From the NCBI RefSeq assembly GCF_000005505.3, contig NC_016135.3, positions 4,488,001-4,552,000 of the forward strand: a stretch of 64,000 nucleotides of DNA, given 5' to 3'. This stretch comes from Brachypodium distachyon. Lineage: Eukaryota > Streptophyta > Magnoliopsida > Poales > Poaceae. The position numbers and the translations under genes were made by a program. The notes under the pieces are model-generated. The model ran no database searches, was not told where the DNA came from, and worked only from the letters and a program-made list of their open reading frames with translations. Position 1 is the stretch's first letter. Each line of letters begins with the position of its first letter. Of the stretch, positions 32,398 to 42,337 are shown piece by piece.

Positions 32398-32730
32398 TAT
32401 TCGCGTGCCAGACGAACAGCTCCGCCTGCCTATTTAGAACAAATTACACCTCCCGCTTTACCGGCCGGACCACAAACCAGATCCGATCGCGATCGAGGCT
32501 GCGGCCATGGCGATGCTGCGTCGTGTCCGGCGGCGCAAGAGCGAGAGTACTGCGGAGGACCGCCTGAGCGCGCTCCCCGACGATCTGATCCGCGTCATAA
32601 CAAACAAGCTGGACACCCGCACGGCGCTGGCGACGGCGGCCCTCGCCAGGCGATGGGCGCGCATCCCTCGCGAGCGGCCGGCGCTGGACCTGAGGGTCAG
32701 CGACATACTCCCGCCGCACTACAGCCGGAG
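32398..32730 (+). pseudogene. Truncated inverted copy of the start of F-box gene 1
   Basis: This segment is the reverse complement of 18297-18629, with no difference that I can find. It includes the upstream TATA-like box, the 5' leader, the ATG at 32507 and the first 75 codons: the basic start, the whole F-box, and RVSDILPPHYSRS. The copy ends at 32730, where an LTR begins, so the leucine-rich part is missing. Any translation would enter LTR sequence and stop at TAA within a few codons. The apparent perfect identity means the duplication is very recent or has been homogenised. Confidence 0.9.
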
Positions 32731-33894
32731 TGTGGTCTGGTTATAATATAGAGTTGTCGTGTTCATTCTCAGGGACCAAAGTACTAGCAGAGTTTAGTTT
32801 CGAACAGCTCAGCCAAATCAAAATTTGGTTTCTGAATTCTCAATGATGTGAACAGTAACTGAAATGAAAGGTAAACTGAAATAAACAAGATTTTGACGAG
32901 GAAATCTTAAATGATTCAAACACCATGAATTAAGCAACCACACACACAGGAACACGCTAACTACTAAATTTACTCAGTTCCAACAATAATCAAGCAAGGG
33001 AAGCAAGAATAAGAGCAGGATAGATATGGAAAATAAATCAAGAAATAAAAGCTGTGCTATGTTTTTGTTATTTTCGTAGGGAATTTATACACTGAAACAC
33101 ACAATCATAGCTGATCTGAAGTGATAAGATGAAGGTGCAAAACAACAAAGTTCTGAACTTAAAAACTTCACAAGCACAAGCACCAGGAAATACTAAGATG
33201 CTACTAACAGAGGTGTTCTTGATTACAGGCACAACGAGATCAGCAAAACAACTAAAGATTGGAAGTGTATTCTTGACTTTTCACCAAGATTTCGTTGAAG
33301 AGGTGTTGCTGCAGACGTTGCTCGATGTAGTGGAAGCAGGAGAAAGCAGAGGGAGGAGACCGGGGCAGACTAGAGCTGCAATTTCTTCGGTAGCTTGACG
33401 ATGGCGATGTGTTGGAGTTCTTCTCTTCTTCCCAGTCGATCCAGATCTGCCCCCAGGAACGCCCTCGACCTTGCTTTCCCCTTTCTCTCCCCTTTTCTTG
33501 GATCCAAAGCCAGAACGAAGCATCTAATGGAGAGGTGCTGCTTTTTGTGGGACGATGGAGAGGAGTCGGTGGCCACGTGACTGTCTTTTTTACTGTTCGG
33601 TCCTTCTCTTATTCTCTCTTTTCTTCTTTTTTCTTCAAGCAAAGTCGATGCCAACAAGGTCCTTGCAAAGCTAATGTACTTGTTTGATTCCTCACGCAAA
33701 CCCCAGGAATTGAAGAATAAGTGCCTTGTCGCACTAAAATGCAAAAAGATAGCATCTGCTATAAAGTACTTCTTTTGCCGGTTTAGTATTTTTAATCAAT
33801 GCAAATGTGCACCAAATTGGATGAATTCAATATCAAACAATGCAAATAAGCATGGAAAAACACTTCAAATAAGATGCCGATCAACCCCTCCACA
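32731..33894 (-). mobile_element. LTR of a gypsy-type retrotransposon (minus orientation)
   Basis: On the plus strand the segment starts TGTGGTCTGG and ends CCCCTCCACA, so read on the minus strand it is TGTGG...CCACA with inverted ends. Directly beyond its right end lies, on the minus strand, a purine-rich GGGACAAGCAAAAGTTTAAG immediately before TGTGG. That is the polypurine-tract position of a 3' LTR. The wording of this junction is typical of plant Ty3/gypsy elements of the Tat/Athila group. The left end sits exactly at the break in the F-box copy. Confidence 0.65.
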
Positions 33895-34109
33895 CTTAAA
33901 CTTTTGCTTGTCCCAAGCAAAGACAAAATCGAGCGCAGACAAAACTGAGGCATTACAGCCACTGAAACTGCAATGTTAGATACCAAGAAACAATGGCAAG
34001 AATTTTCAGAACCACAAATCCAATGATTCTTAGTAACTGATCACAAGACCCATTCTGCAGGGAAGTGTAAAATAACAATTTATCATGACTGCAACATTGA
34101 CTGCAATTT
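33895..34109 (-). mobile_element. Remnant of internal region next to the LTR
   Basis: It contains the polypurine-tract-like stretch adjoining the LTR and about 200 bp more with no coding domain. It then ends where the 34.1-kb direct repeat starts. The rest of the element is missing. Confidence 0.45.
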
Positions 34110-34429
34110 ATGTGGTTTGGTTTGGACCAGCAACGATTGAATTGGGCTCAATCCCGTGGTTTCACCCGTGGTGAGGCAGCTTGCCCTTCAGCTGTTCCGC
34201 ATCTCGTCATCTCCTTCCGGCCTCCGCCGTCAGTCGCCCTTCCTTCTCCTCCCGCTGCCGCCTCCCTCCATTGCCGCCTTCCCTTCCCCGCCTAGTTTTG
34301 AAGACCGGACCGGCGAGGCTCTCGGCTCAGGTTTTTTCGGTCGAACCAGTTTGGTTTTTTATACATAAAATAATATATTTTTAACAAATGGGCTGAGGCA
34401 TGGTTGGTTTGCTTGCACCTGAGGCCCAT
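34110..34429 (+). repeat. Direct repeat B, copy 1
   Basis: Matches 40735-41105 in the same orientation. Landmarks are GGTTTGGACCAGCAACGATT, GGTTTCACCCGTGGTG, TTTTGAAGACCGGACCGG, and ATACATAAAATAATATATTT followed by TTAACAAATGG. Copy 1 lacks short pieces present in copy 2, such as a second GAACC/CGGTT stretch. It ends at GAGGCCCATGG, where copia sequence takes over. Confidence 0.85.
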
Positions 34430-36368
34430 GGGCGGCGATGTGGTCTTCGATGAAGGCGCAAGCTGGGCGTGGGGGGAGCAAGCCGACGAGGTAACGGGCA
34501 TGGAGTTCACTCTGCCTGTGCCAGGATTCGGGGGAGCTTCTGACGCGCGCTCTGCCGCGGCAGGATCTGCGGCAACACCCAGCAACAACGCTGGATCTAC
34601 TACAGTGCAAGGCGACACCACTCCAGCTGCCGCTGCAGACTCTTCGCGTGCCATGGCAGGAACTTCACCACGCACGCCAGCACCCGCCGCGCGGCCCCTG
34701 GAGTTCGTGACACCTGCGCCGTACGACCCAGCATGTTCGACGCCGACAACGACTCGGAGACGCATCATTGTTACCGGCGCGTTGTTGATCTGCACACACC
34801 CGGGCGCACGCCGCCTGGGCAGGCCGAGCGCCTGCTTCTCCTCCCGGCAGACGAGCCGGACACGTTCGAGGCTGCCGAGCCTCACGAGTGCTGGCGCCTT
34901 GCCATGCTCGATGAGATGCAGTGCATCGAGGAGAATGAGACCTTGGAGCTGACCGATTTACCTACAGGCAAACGCCCTCAAGTGGGTGTACAAGATCAAG
35001 AAGGACGCCGCCGGGAATGTGATCAAGCACAAGGCGTGTCTGGTCGCTAAGGGGTATGTGCAGAAGGTCGGCATCGATTTTGACGAGGTGTTCGCGCCGG
35101 TCGCCCGGCTCGACTCCGTGCGATCCTCGCCATTGCCGCCCACGTCGGGTGGAAGGTGCACCACCTTGATGTGAAATCGGCATTTCTCAACAGCGAGCTG
35201 GACGAGGAAGTCTACGTTGTGCAGCCGCCCGGCTTTGTACGCGACGGCTGTGATAGCAAGGTGCTGCGCCTGAAGAAGGCGCTCTATGGGCTCCGTCAGG
35301 CCCCTCGCGCGTGGAACATGAAGCTGGACGACACACTGTCACAGCTGGGCTTCACGAGGAGCCCAAATGAGCATGCCGTGTATGCGTGTGGGGACGGCAA
35401 CAAGCGTATGCTCCTTGGCGTCTACGTCGACGATCTCATTGTGACGGGCACCGATGCAGACGAGGTTGATCGCTTCAAGCTACAGATGAAGGAGTCCTTC
35501 AAGATGAGCGACCAGGGTGAGCTCACCTACTACCTCGGCATGGAGGTGCGCCAGGACGCAGACGGCATCACCCTGTGCCAGGGCGGGTACGTCGACAAGA
35601 TCCTCTAGAAGGCTGGCATGGCGGACTGCAACCCCTTGCATGTGCCCATGGAGGCCAGGCTCAAGCTCAGCAAGGAGAGCAAGAACCCGCCGGTGGACGC
35701 GACGCTCTACCGCTGCATTGTCGGGAGCCCTTGTGCACTTGAGGCCGGACATCTCGTTCACTATGGGCTATGTGAGCAGGTTCATGGAGAATCCGATGAC
35801 GGAGCACTTCGGCGCCGTCAAGCACCTCTTGCGGTACATTGCTGGTACTCGCAACTATGGCTGCCAGTTCGTGAAGGGGAAGGCAGCATGTCTAGTTGGC
35901 TACAGCAACTCGGACATGGCTGGCGACGTGGACGACCGGAAGAGCACATCCGGCGTGCTGTTTCTGTTCGCCAGCAGCCCGGTGACATGGTAGTCATCGA
36001 AGCGGAGAGTGGTGGCGCTATCATCATGCGAGGCGGAGTACGTTGCTGCCACCACTGCCGCGTGCCAAGGAGTTTGGCTCGGGCGTCTAATTGGCGATCT
36101 TCTTGGAGCTGATACAGAGGTCGCCACTATCCTCATCGACAACAAAGCGGCGCTCCAACTATGCAAGAACCCGGTGTTTCATGATCGGAGCAAGCACATC
36201 GAGACAAGGCATCATTTCATCCGAGGGTGCATTGAGGAAGGGAAAATCTCCGTCGACTACATCAACACCAATGGGCAGCTCGCTGATATCCTTACCAAGG
36301 CGCTTCCTCGGGCCAAGTTTGAGGAGCTGCGCGAGCGCATTGGGACGATCCAGGTGAAAGGCAACTAA
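34430..36368 (+). pseudogene. Copia pol fragment: integrase end, reverse transcriptase, RNase H
   Basis: The integrase C-terminal GKR-type end reads GGDVVFDEGASWAW (34431 onward). The reverse transcriptase follows with [32 protein letters not shown] (first Asp), ALYGLRQAPRAW and the catalytic YVDD at 35423-35434, then MSDQGELTYYLGMEV. RNase H carries SSCEAEYVAATTAACQGVWL and DNKAALQL (about 36009-36170), then SKHIETRHHFIR and ADILTKALPR to the stop at 36368. TAG at 35606-35608 stands in place of a Lys codon, and frame changes occur near 34740, 34970, 35150, 35730 and 36000. It is non-functional. Confidence 0.88.
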
Positions 36369-36380
36369 TTAGGGGGAGTT

Positions 36381-36701
36381 TGTTGGAAATAATAGTAGCT
36401 TTCGGTTGTTAGACTGTTAGCTTTCAGTTTATCTTTATGTTGCTTTAGATCCATTTCTGTTTTGATCAGGCCACGAGCATTGCGAGGTTGTTGTGCATGC
36501 CGTGGCCAGTAGATGCTTGATCCAGTTTTGGCTCTCGTCGTGGGATGGCACGATGCAGTAGAGGGGCCGATCGGGGAGGCAACCGTTTCCTTTCCCGTTG
36601 AATAAATAGAAGGAGAAGAAGCCCAGAAAAGCTGCAACGCTTATGCAGCACAAACCTTCGTCTCTGAGTGTTCATCGAGTTCATTCTTGCCATAGCTAAC
36701 A
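36381..36701 (+). repeat. 3' LTR of the copia element, 321 bp
   Basis: Starts TGTTGGAAATAATAG directly after the polypurine tract and ends CATAGCTAACA, giving TG...CA termini. GAATAAATAGAAGG at about 36599 may supply the polyadenylation or TATA-like signal. No second LTR is in the window. Confidence 0.75.
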
Positions 36702-37070
36702 GCTTAAACCACATAAAATGCCTCCTGTGCTTTGTCATCCTCATTGGAACTAGAGAGAAGTTAGCTCCCGCGGCGGCGGTGGCAACCCCGTATGCCTCCA
36801 TCCCTCCCCCCCCCCCCCCCAATGCCGGCATCAGGCCGAATCGATGCCTCCGCGGACCATAACCCCAGTAGGTGCCGTCCTTCGCCGGCAGCCATGCCGA
36901 TGCACTTTGACACCTCCTTGCGAAATGGAGCCGACAGGAGGAGCTTCTGTGAGACCATCCGGGACCGTGAGAGTCTCCTTGCCCCTACACTTGGCTTTCA
37001 TTTTGCTCCCTTCTTCCCTTACTTTTTGTTATTGAGAATTTATGTTCGAATTGTGGAGGGGGGATTACCC
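36702..37070. other. No gene recognised
   Basis: Contains a C homopolymer of about 16 at 36807-36822 and GC-rich low-complexity frames. No domain is seen. Confidence 0.3.
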
Positions 37071-37528
37071 GCTGCCTTGCTGGTAACGCTGCGAAATTCT
37101 GATTTACCGTGTGCTTGGACATTTATGTCGGTTCCTGAATTCCGACCCCAGGGACTTTTTTGGTTCGGTGGGAGCGCGGGAATCGCTCCGATGATCCGCT
37201 CCGAAGGCTCGCATGCACGATCACGAACTAGACACAAGGATTTTATCTGGACCTTGGGCGTGTTGTAGCGTGTGATCCAACAGAGGTAGGGTTAGCTCCC
37301 GCTGCCTTGCTGGTAACGCCGCGAAATTCTGATTTACCGTGTGCTTGGACATTTATGTCGGTGCCTGAATTCTGACCCCGAGGACTTTTGGTTCGGTGGC
37401 AGCGCGGGAATTGCTCCGATGATCCGCTCCGAAGTCTCACATGCACGATCACGAACTAGACACAAGGATTTTATCTGGACCTTGGGCGTGTTGTAGCGCG
37501 TGATCCAACAGAGGTGGGGTCAGCACCC
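37071..37528 (+). repeat. Tandem duplication, two units of about 230 bp
   Basis: Unit 1 runs 37071-37300 and unit 2 runs 37301-37528. Shared wording includes GCTGCCTTGCTGGTAACG, TTTACCGTGTGCTTGGAC, GATGATCCGCTCCGAAG and GATCCAACAGAGGT. The two copies differ at only a few positions and small indels, so the duplication is fairly young. No coding function is evident. Confidence 0.9.
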
Positions 37529-37804
37529 GTAGCGGTGATGCATAAGAGGCAGGTTCACCGAGGAAAAGGAGCAGAGGTGAGGCGAGGCGCCCAAAGCGGC
37601 AAGTTCGGCCATCCTTCATGGTCAAGGAAAGTGCAGAGTCAAAGAAAGAGAATAGCTGGGTGAGGGTGGCTGTCCTTGCACGGCAGGGAAAGGGAGCCAG
37701 TCGCACAAGGCAAGGGAGGAACAGGGGCAAGGATAAGAGACTAAGCCCCGGCCGCAAGAAACTCACCCCACCCCCGGTTGCAAGAATCTGCCCTGAGCCA
37801 CACA
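37529..37804. other. Spacer, nothing recognised
   Basis: GC-rich, with short basic open frames and no recognisable domain or repeat. Confidence 0.3.
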
Positions 37805-37812
37805 CGAGGCCC

Positions 37813-38472
37813 TATGGGTGGCTATCGGGCCGGCATGCCCGGCACCGGCCCGTCCCCAACTAAACGGGCCTAGCCAGGGCACGACCCCCCAAGCCAGACA
37901 ATAGAAGGGCCGGGCCGGGCTGGCACCAAATGGCCACCTTAAGGCCTAGGCACGGCACCAAGCGCGGCCGGGCCGGCCCGGGCACTGAAAGCCCGACGGG
38001 CCTGAAAAAAAGCCCGTGAAAAAACTGCAGCCCGGCGGCCTTTTTAGATGTGTCACCATGTGGGTTGGGTCAAAAAGCGGCTTGTGCGGTGACAAGCATA
38101 AAAGCTCGCTTGGTCTAATGGTCGGACGAGAGAAGGAACAAGTGGTGGTCGTTGGTTCGAAGATGGTTGGAGGCAGGTTTTATTTCCTGCGTTGTGACAT
38201 GTGTAGTATTTAAATTTTAAAAGAAACAATTGTTAATCAGGCCGGCCCGCCCGTCGGGCCTGAGGGTGAGGCGCGGGCACGACACAAGCCGTGCTTCGGG
38301 CCAGCCCGGCCCACTTAACTTCGTGCCGGGCTTCCAGGCTTTTCCGAAAAGCCCGGCCCGATAGCCGCCCATGAGCAGGGAAAGGAGGCAAAGTACAAAC
38401 GAAGGCCCGTTTAGCTTCGTGCCGGGCCAAGCCTGCCAGGCTTCCAGGCTTTTGGCCCGATAGCCACCTATA
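37813..38472. mobile_element. Non-autonomous hAT-type element rich in GGCCCG, 660 bp
   Basis: The left end reads TATGGGTGGCTATCGGGCC and the right end, inverted, reads TATAGGTGGCTATCGGGCC. These resemble the TAGGGGTGGC-type ends of plant hAT elements. Flanking octamers CGAGGCCC (37805-37812) and GGAGGCCC (38473-38480) match at 7 of 8 positions, an hAT-style duplication. Many GGGCC/GGCCC motifs fill the subterminal regions in opposite orientations. Near the right end a block containing CGATAGCC and GAGCAGGGAAAGGAGGCAAA is duplicated (about 38358-38395 and 38458-38505). No transposase. Confidence 0.75.
38085..38190 (+). other. tRNA-like / SINE-like block with A and B boxes inside the hAT element
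   Basis: TGGTCTAATGG at 38111-38121 fits the pol III A box. GGTTCGAAGAT from 38154 fits the start of a B box. They are about 33 nt apart, the normal spacing in tRNA-derived genes. The interval does not fold into a convincing cloverleaf by eye, so this is not called as a tRNA gene. It could be a tRNA-derived SINE or tRNA relic carried in the GC-poorer centre of the hAT element. Confidence 0.4.
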
Positions 38473-38571
38473 GGAGGCCCACGAGCAGGGAAAGGAGGCA
38501 AAGTACCGACGAGAAAGACGGGGCGAACAGGACGGCGTGACCGATGATCAGAAGAGGACAAAGAAATCCAC

Positions 38572-39404
38572 AGTTAAATCTTCTTTGTAACTGTGTTGTG
38601 TTCTCTTGATGCAATATGTATATTTATCCCTGTTAATACTCAATAGTATGGTTATTTTTACAATGTTACTGTTTTTGTAAGGCACGCAAAGGTTTTTAGT
38701 GCACCGACTTGCAGTTTGTAAGGGAAGCAGGCAGTGACACGCTTGAAACTTTCTTATCGTTCACAACTCAACTCTGCTTCATGTGCTTGTGGTTTCTGAA
38801 AATAAGGGCATCGGATCTTAACAAACACACAATATCTCACCATACAACGTTTGCCCGCACTATGCTAGCCACACTTTGTTTAAATGTAGCTATTTTTGAT
38901 TTTTTAACCGCACTTTTAGCACTTTAACTGCAGATTTTGCCAATAAAAGTGCGTCAAATACTTTTTTGCCAACGCAAATATATTCAACACTTTTAAAATG
39001 CCACAAATATAAAATTGACGCACTTTGAAACAAAAATTAACGCACTTTGGAATGCGTCCAGTATTCTACCGTGATGTAGTGATAACAGTAATAGTTAAGA
39101 GAAAACAAAAGTATGCCTTTAGTACAATCTAAAAAATTAAAGGTCCAACACAATGCTTTTTGTTTCAAAATCCATGACTTGATGGGTCTTCAATAACTCT
39201 CTTTGGAATTTACAATGTATAATTTTGTAAGAGTTGTGATATGTAATTACTAATACGGATTCTCTCCTGTTGCGGGCTTACTCTGTGTCACCTATGGGCT
39301 ATGGAAATGTAGAAGGATAAGTTGGCCAAGTCAGAATTGGAGGAATGGTCTGAAGCATCATTTTGAATAAAGAAAATGACAAAGTGGTGGTACGGAAGGA
39401 TGCC
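38572..39404 (+). repeat. Dispersed repeat, copy 2 of an inverted pair
   Basis: Reverse complement of 9896-10448, but longer because of an extra block at about 38831-39079. The ends are ACAGTTAAATCTTC and GTGGTACGGAAGGATGCCTT. No open frame of note. Confidence 0.85.
38831..39079. mobile_element. Probable insertion inside the dispersed repeat
   Basis: Copy 1 reads AACACAGCAGTGATAA across this point, whereas copy 2 reads AACACA, then about 250 bp, then GTGATAA. The block has recurring GCGTCA/GACGCACTTT phrases in both orientations (for example AAAAGTGCGTCAAATAC and TTGACGCACTTTG). It ends CACGGTAGAAT-type sequence next to TGTAGTG. The right end inverted starts CACTAC, like a CACTA element, but the left end does not match, so the class is uncertain. 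Confidence 0.5.
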
Positions 39405-39655
39405 TTACTTGAAAGATTTATATCTTGGATTGCCTTGTTTACTATGTATTTTGATGTCCTTACAGAGGTCAAACCTATGAAAGCTGGATCATGTAGCAGA
39501 GAAAAGCGAGAGAATAATTTCAGAGGTACCTGGTATTTAGCACTTACTGCTATTTCTTAAAGAGAAAATAAAGTGTGTTTAATCTGGTATCTCGGTATTG
39601 ATGACAAGGTGATCATAGAAGTTTTCCATGAAGGGGTTTGTTAGATTACGAACAT

Positions 39656-39923
39656 TAGGCTGTTCATAGTGGGAGTAACATAGAGTTATGCATATGATAC
39701 TACTTTATGTTACCATCTTCGTAATGCATAGTATTATAAGCACGGTATCATAGGGCATTCATTTATTGATTCTCAAGACACATCATGCTTTGGAAAGCGT
39801 TATGTTACCGGTATCATATCATGATACTACTATCTTTTCTTTCACCATTTAATGATATGCCACATCACCCAAATATCAAGGTGGCAAGGCATGATACCAC
39901 CTTTGTTACTAGCACTGTGACCA
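39656..39923. mobile_element. MITE-like element, about 268 bp
   Basis: The left end GGCTGTTCATAGTGGGAGTAA resembles the inverted right end GGTCACAGTGCTAGTAACAAAG. The interior is rich in GGTATCAT/ATGATACC in both orientations. GAACAT lies immediately outside both ends (39650-39655 and 39924-39929). The superfamily cannot be assigned from this. Confidence 0.55.
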
Positions 39924-40318
39924 GAACATGGATTTTTAGCTCATGGGAGCCAGTGATCTCGGTAGCGTGGCCCAATGGGAGCGATCGATTTTGGGAGACT
40001 GTGTCTTTTTGCCCCAGTTGTACGTAGAAAACAGTGGAAACTACTGGGCCGTCCATGTTTTGTTTGGTGGGAAGTTTGAAATTTCAAGGAACATGACCAT
40101 GTGTGTCTGTGATGGGCTGGCACAGGATAAGTTGTCGTTGATGGGCCAGTAGGAACATGTTTCATGCGCGAACCTGGGCCTGTTCGAACAACATGTTCAA
40201 GTCCGAAAATTTCCATCCACCCATGGCGACGAGTGGTATTGGTTTGAAGCCCGTGGGTATATGGCAGAGCTGCTAGGATTTGAATCGGGTGAGTAAAAAA
40301 AGAAAAAGAAGAGAGCAA

Positions 40319-40455
40319 ATGTCATCGGGAGCCGTCTCTGTTCCCGGCGGCGGTGAGGAAAGCAGTTTGGTCACAAACGGTGGCACTTTTCCGGCCATGG
40401 ATGAAGCTGTCGCTTGGTTTCCAATTGAAGATCTGGGGGCGACGGAACTGTGTAG
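40319..40455 (+). pseudogene. Possible first coding exon of an unknown gene
   Basis: From ATG at 40319 a frame of 45 codons (starting MSSGAVSVPGGGEESS and ending AWFPIEDLGATELCR) runs to a canonical AG/GTGAGT donor at 40455/40456. Its composition is balanced, unlike the surrounding low-complexity frames, and an A/G-rich leader precedes it. I do not recognise the protein, and no second exon can be assigned before direct repeat B at 40735. It may be a gene start cut off by rearrangement. Confidence 0.35.
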
Positions 40456-40734
40456 GTGAGTTCGTGTCCTCTCGGATCTGTTCACCGGATAGATTTTCTC
40501 TTTAGTCCTTGTGGTGAAATAATACCAGTTAATTTGAGCTCGATTTGGGTGCTCTTCCAGTGGATCGTGTGTCCAGGGAACGGCCTTTCGCCGGTAGGCC
40601 TGGTAATTGGTGCGCGTTTAAATGGGCTTCTCGGTGTGGATTTTGATGTGGGGTGGAATGGCGCGGGCTCAAATGGATGGAAGAGAAAAATGGGTGGGGC
40701 TGGATTGGTAACAATACAAAAGAGGTTTGGATCT

Positions 40735-41105
40735 GGTGTGGTTTGGTTTGGACCAGCAACGATTAAATTGGACTCAGTCCTGTGGTTTCACCCGTGGTGG
40801 GGCAGGTCGCCCTTTAGCTATTCCGCATCTAGTTGTCTCCCTTCGGCCTCCGCCGCCAGTCGCCCTTCCTTCTCGTCCCGCTGCCGCCTCCCTCCATCGC
40901 CGCCTTTCCTTCCCCGTCGCCGCATTCCCTTCCCCGCCTAGTTTTGAAGACCGGACCGGTGACCGAACCAGCGAGGCTCTCGGTTCAGGTTTTTCCGGTG
41001 GAACCGCCGGTTCACCCAGTTAAACCGGTTTGGTTTTTTATACATAAAATAATATATTTTTAACAAATGGTCTGAGGCATGGTGGTTTGCTTGCAACTGA
41101 GGCCC
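40735..41105 (+). repeat. Direct repeat B, copy 2
   Basis: Matches 34110-34429 in the same orientation but is longer. It contains CT-rich CCGCC/CCTCC leader-like sequence, then ATACATAAAATAATATATTT and AGGCCCATGG. It continues into sequence not found beside copy 1, where copia pol replaces it. Confidence 0.85.
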
Positions 41106-42040
41106 ATGGCTTGCTTCGCGGCCCATCTTCTTGGAACCAAAAAGGGAAACGAAGAAGTGCTATGGGCTTTGTCGGTTTGGCACAAGAAAACAGATCGACA
41201 CTTCTTCTGGCATAAAAAGAACGGATCCAAGATCGAACTGATCTATCGTCTTCCTGAGTACTCGATCGGAGCTCCGGATAGGAGGCAGCCCGGACGCCTT
41301 CTACCCCCGTTCCCCGCTACCTGCCTCCCTCCCTCCCCACGCGGACGTCTTCTTCCCCTGTTCCCCGCTGCCTCTCAATGTCTGTCTCGCTGACCGGGCA
41401 TTTGTCAGTGACCAGGTTCCTCTTGGTACTGTACAAGGTGAGCTCAGCAGAATGCATTGGTTGGCTGTACAAGCCATACTTAAGGATCAAATTTGGGGAT
41501 CAAGGACGTGGATAATTATTGGAATATTGTACAAGCAGAAATATGTATGATTTTTGTTCTCCTATGTATCCAGATTCCAGATACATGAAGGATCAAACTC
41601 GGGGATCAGCGACATGGAGAATTAATTCTTGCAATAAAGGGCAAGCAAAAATATGTACACAATTTTAGGTATCTGATTTATTCGGATACTACTTAATGAA
41701 TATAAGCAAGACAACGTTGTTTTGTTAGAATTTGGCGTTCTTTGGGATGAAGAAACAATATACGATTAATCCTACATAACAAAAAAAAAGTGCAGTCTAG
41801 CTTTTGCTCTACAAATATGTGCTAATGAAACCATCTTGTGTTCAAATAGATGTGAATGCCCATCGTAACAACCTCTATCAAAACAAAAAGGTCAATTATT
41901 TGTTATTTCCATTTTAATCTACAAACAAATCTGGTATCACATTATATATATACGTTTGAGAGTCTGCTAATTGGCTATTCACCTTGATTTTGAAATTTGA
42001 ATGATACAAATACAACATTGACTTCAATTTCATATTATCT
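41106..42040. other. No gene recognised
   Basis: A frame at 41079-41393 (104 codons) has no known domain. The remainder is AT-rich. A weak echo of GATCAA...ACGTGGA(T/C)AATTATT (about 41488-41520) resembles the doubled phrase at 46500-46580. Confidence 0.3.
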
Positions 42041-42049
42041 CTTAAAGAT

Positions 42050-42083
42050 GATGCCCGCGCAAGTGCGCGGGCCACTACGCTGG
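42050..42083 (+). mobile_element. Possible Helitron 3' terminus
   Basis: GCCCGCGC-AAGT-GCGCGGGC (42051-42071) is a strong 8-bp-stem GC hairpin. It is followed by CACTACG and then CTGG, with T as the next host base. A hairpin about 10 nt before a CTRR end and a T is the Helitron 3' signature. I cannot place a matching TC 5' end upstream, so only the terminus is called. The element would lie to the left. Confidence 0.45.
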
Positions 42084-42337
42084 TTCTCTCACATGTTAAG
42101 TTGATCCTTGAATGATTCCTACTTTGTTTTGGTATTTTCATTTCATTTTGACTTCTATAGACATTTACACATGCCATTCCTAGCACTATATAGGTCTGAA
42201 ATATCAATCTTTTACTTCGAAAAAATGGCTCGCATGAGACCAGTACACTAAGATCGATCTTACTATTATTGCCGTTCACTATGTGTGTGTTTTTCCAATC
42301 AATTAATATATGAACTGATCAACACATAAAGCTAGAG

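Larger units (their letters stand above)
34430..36701 (+). mobile_element. 5'-truncated Ty1/copia retrotransposon with 3' LTR
   Basis: Pol sequence begins abruptly at 34430, next to direct repeat B. It runs through reverse transcriptase and RNase H, then a polypurine tract (AGGGGGAGTT, 36371-36380) and one LTR (36381-36701). There is no 5' LTR, gag, protease or integrase core, so more than half of the element is missing. Confidence 0.88.

Noticed and set aside
38085..38190. True tRNA gene
   Set aside because: A and B boxes are present, but I cannot pair acceptor, anticodon and T stems into a cloverleaf by eye. Kept only as tRNA-like.
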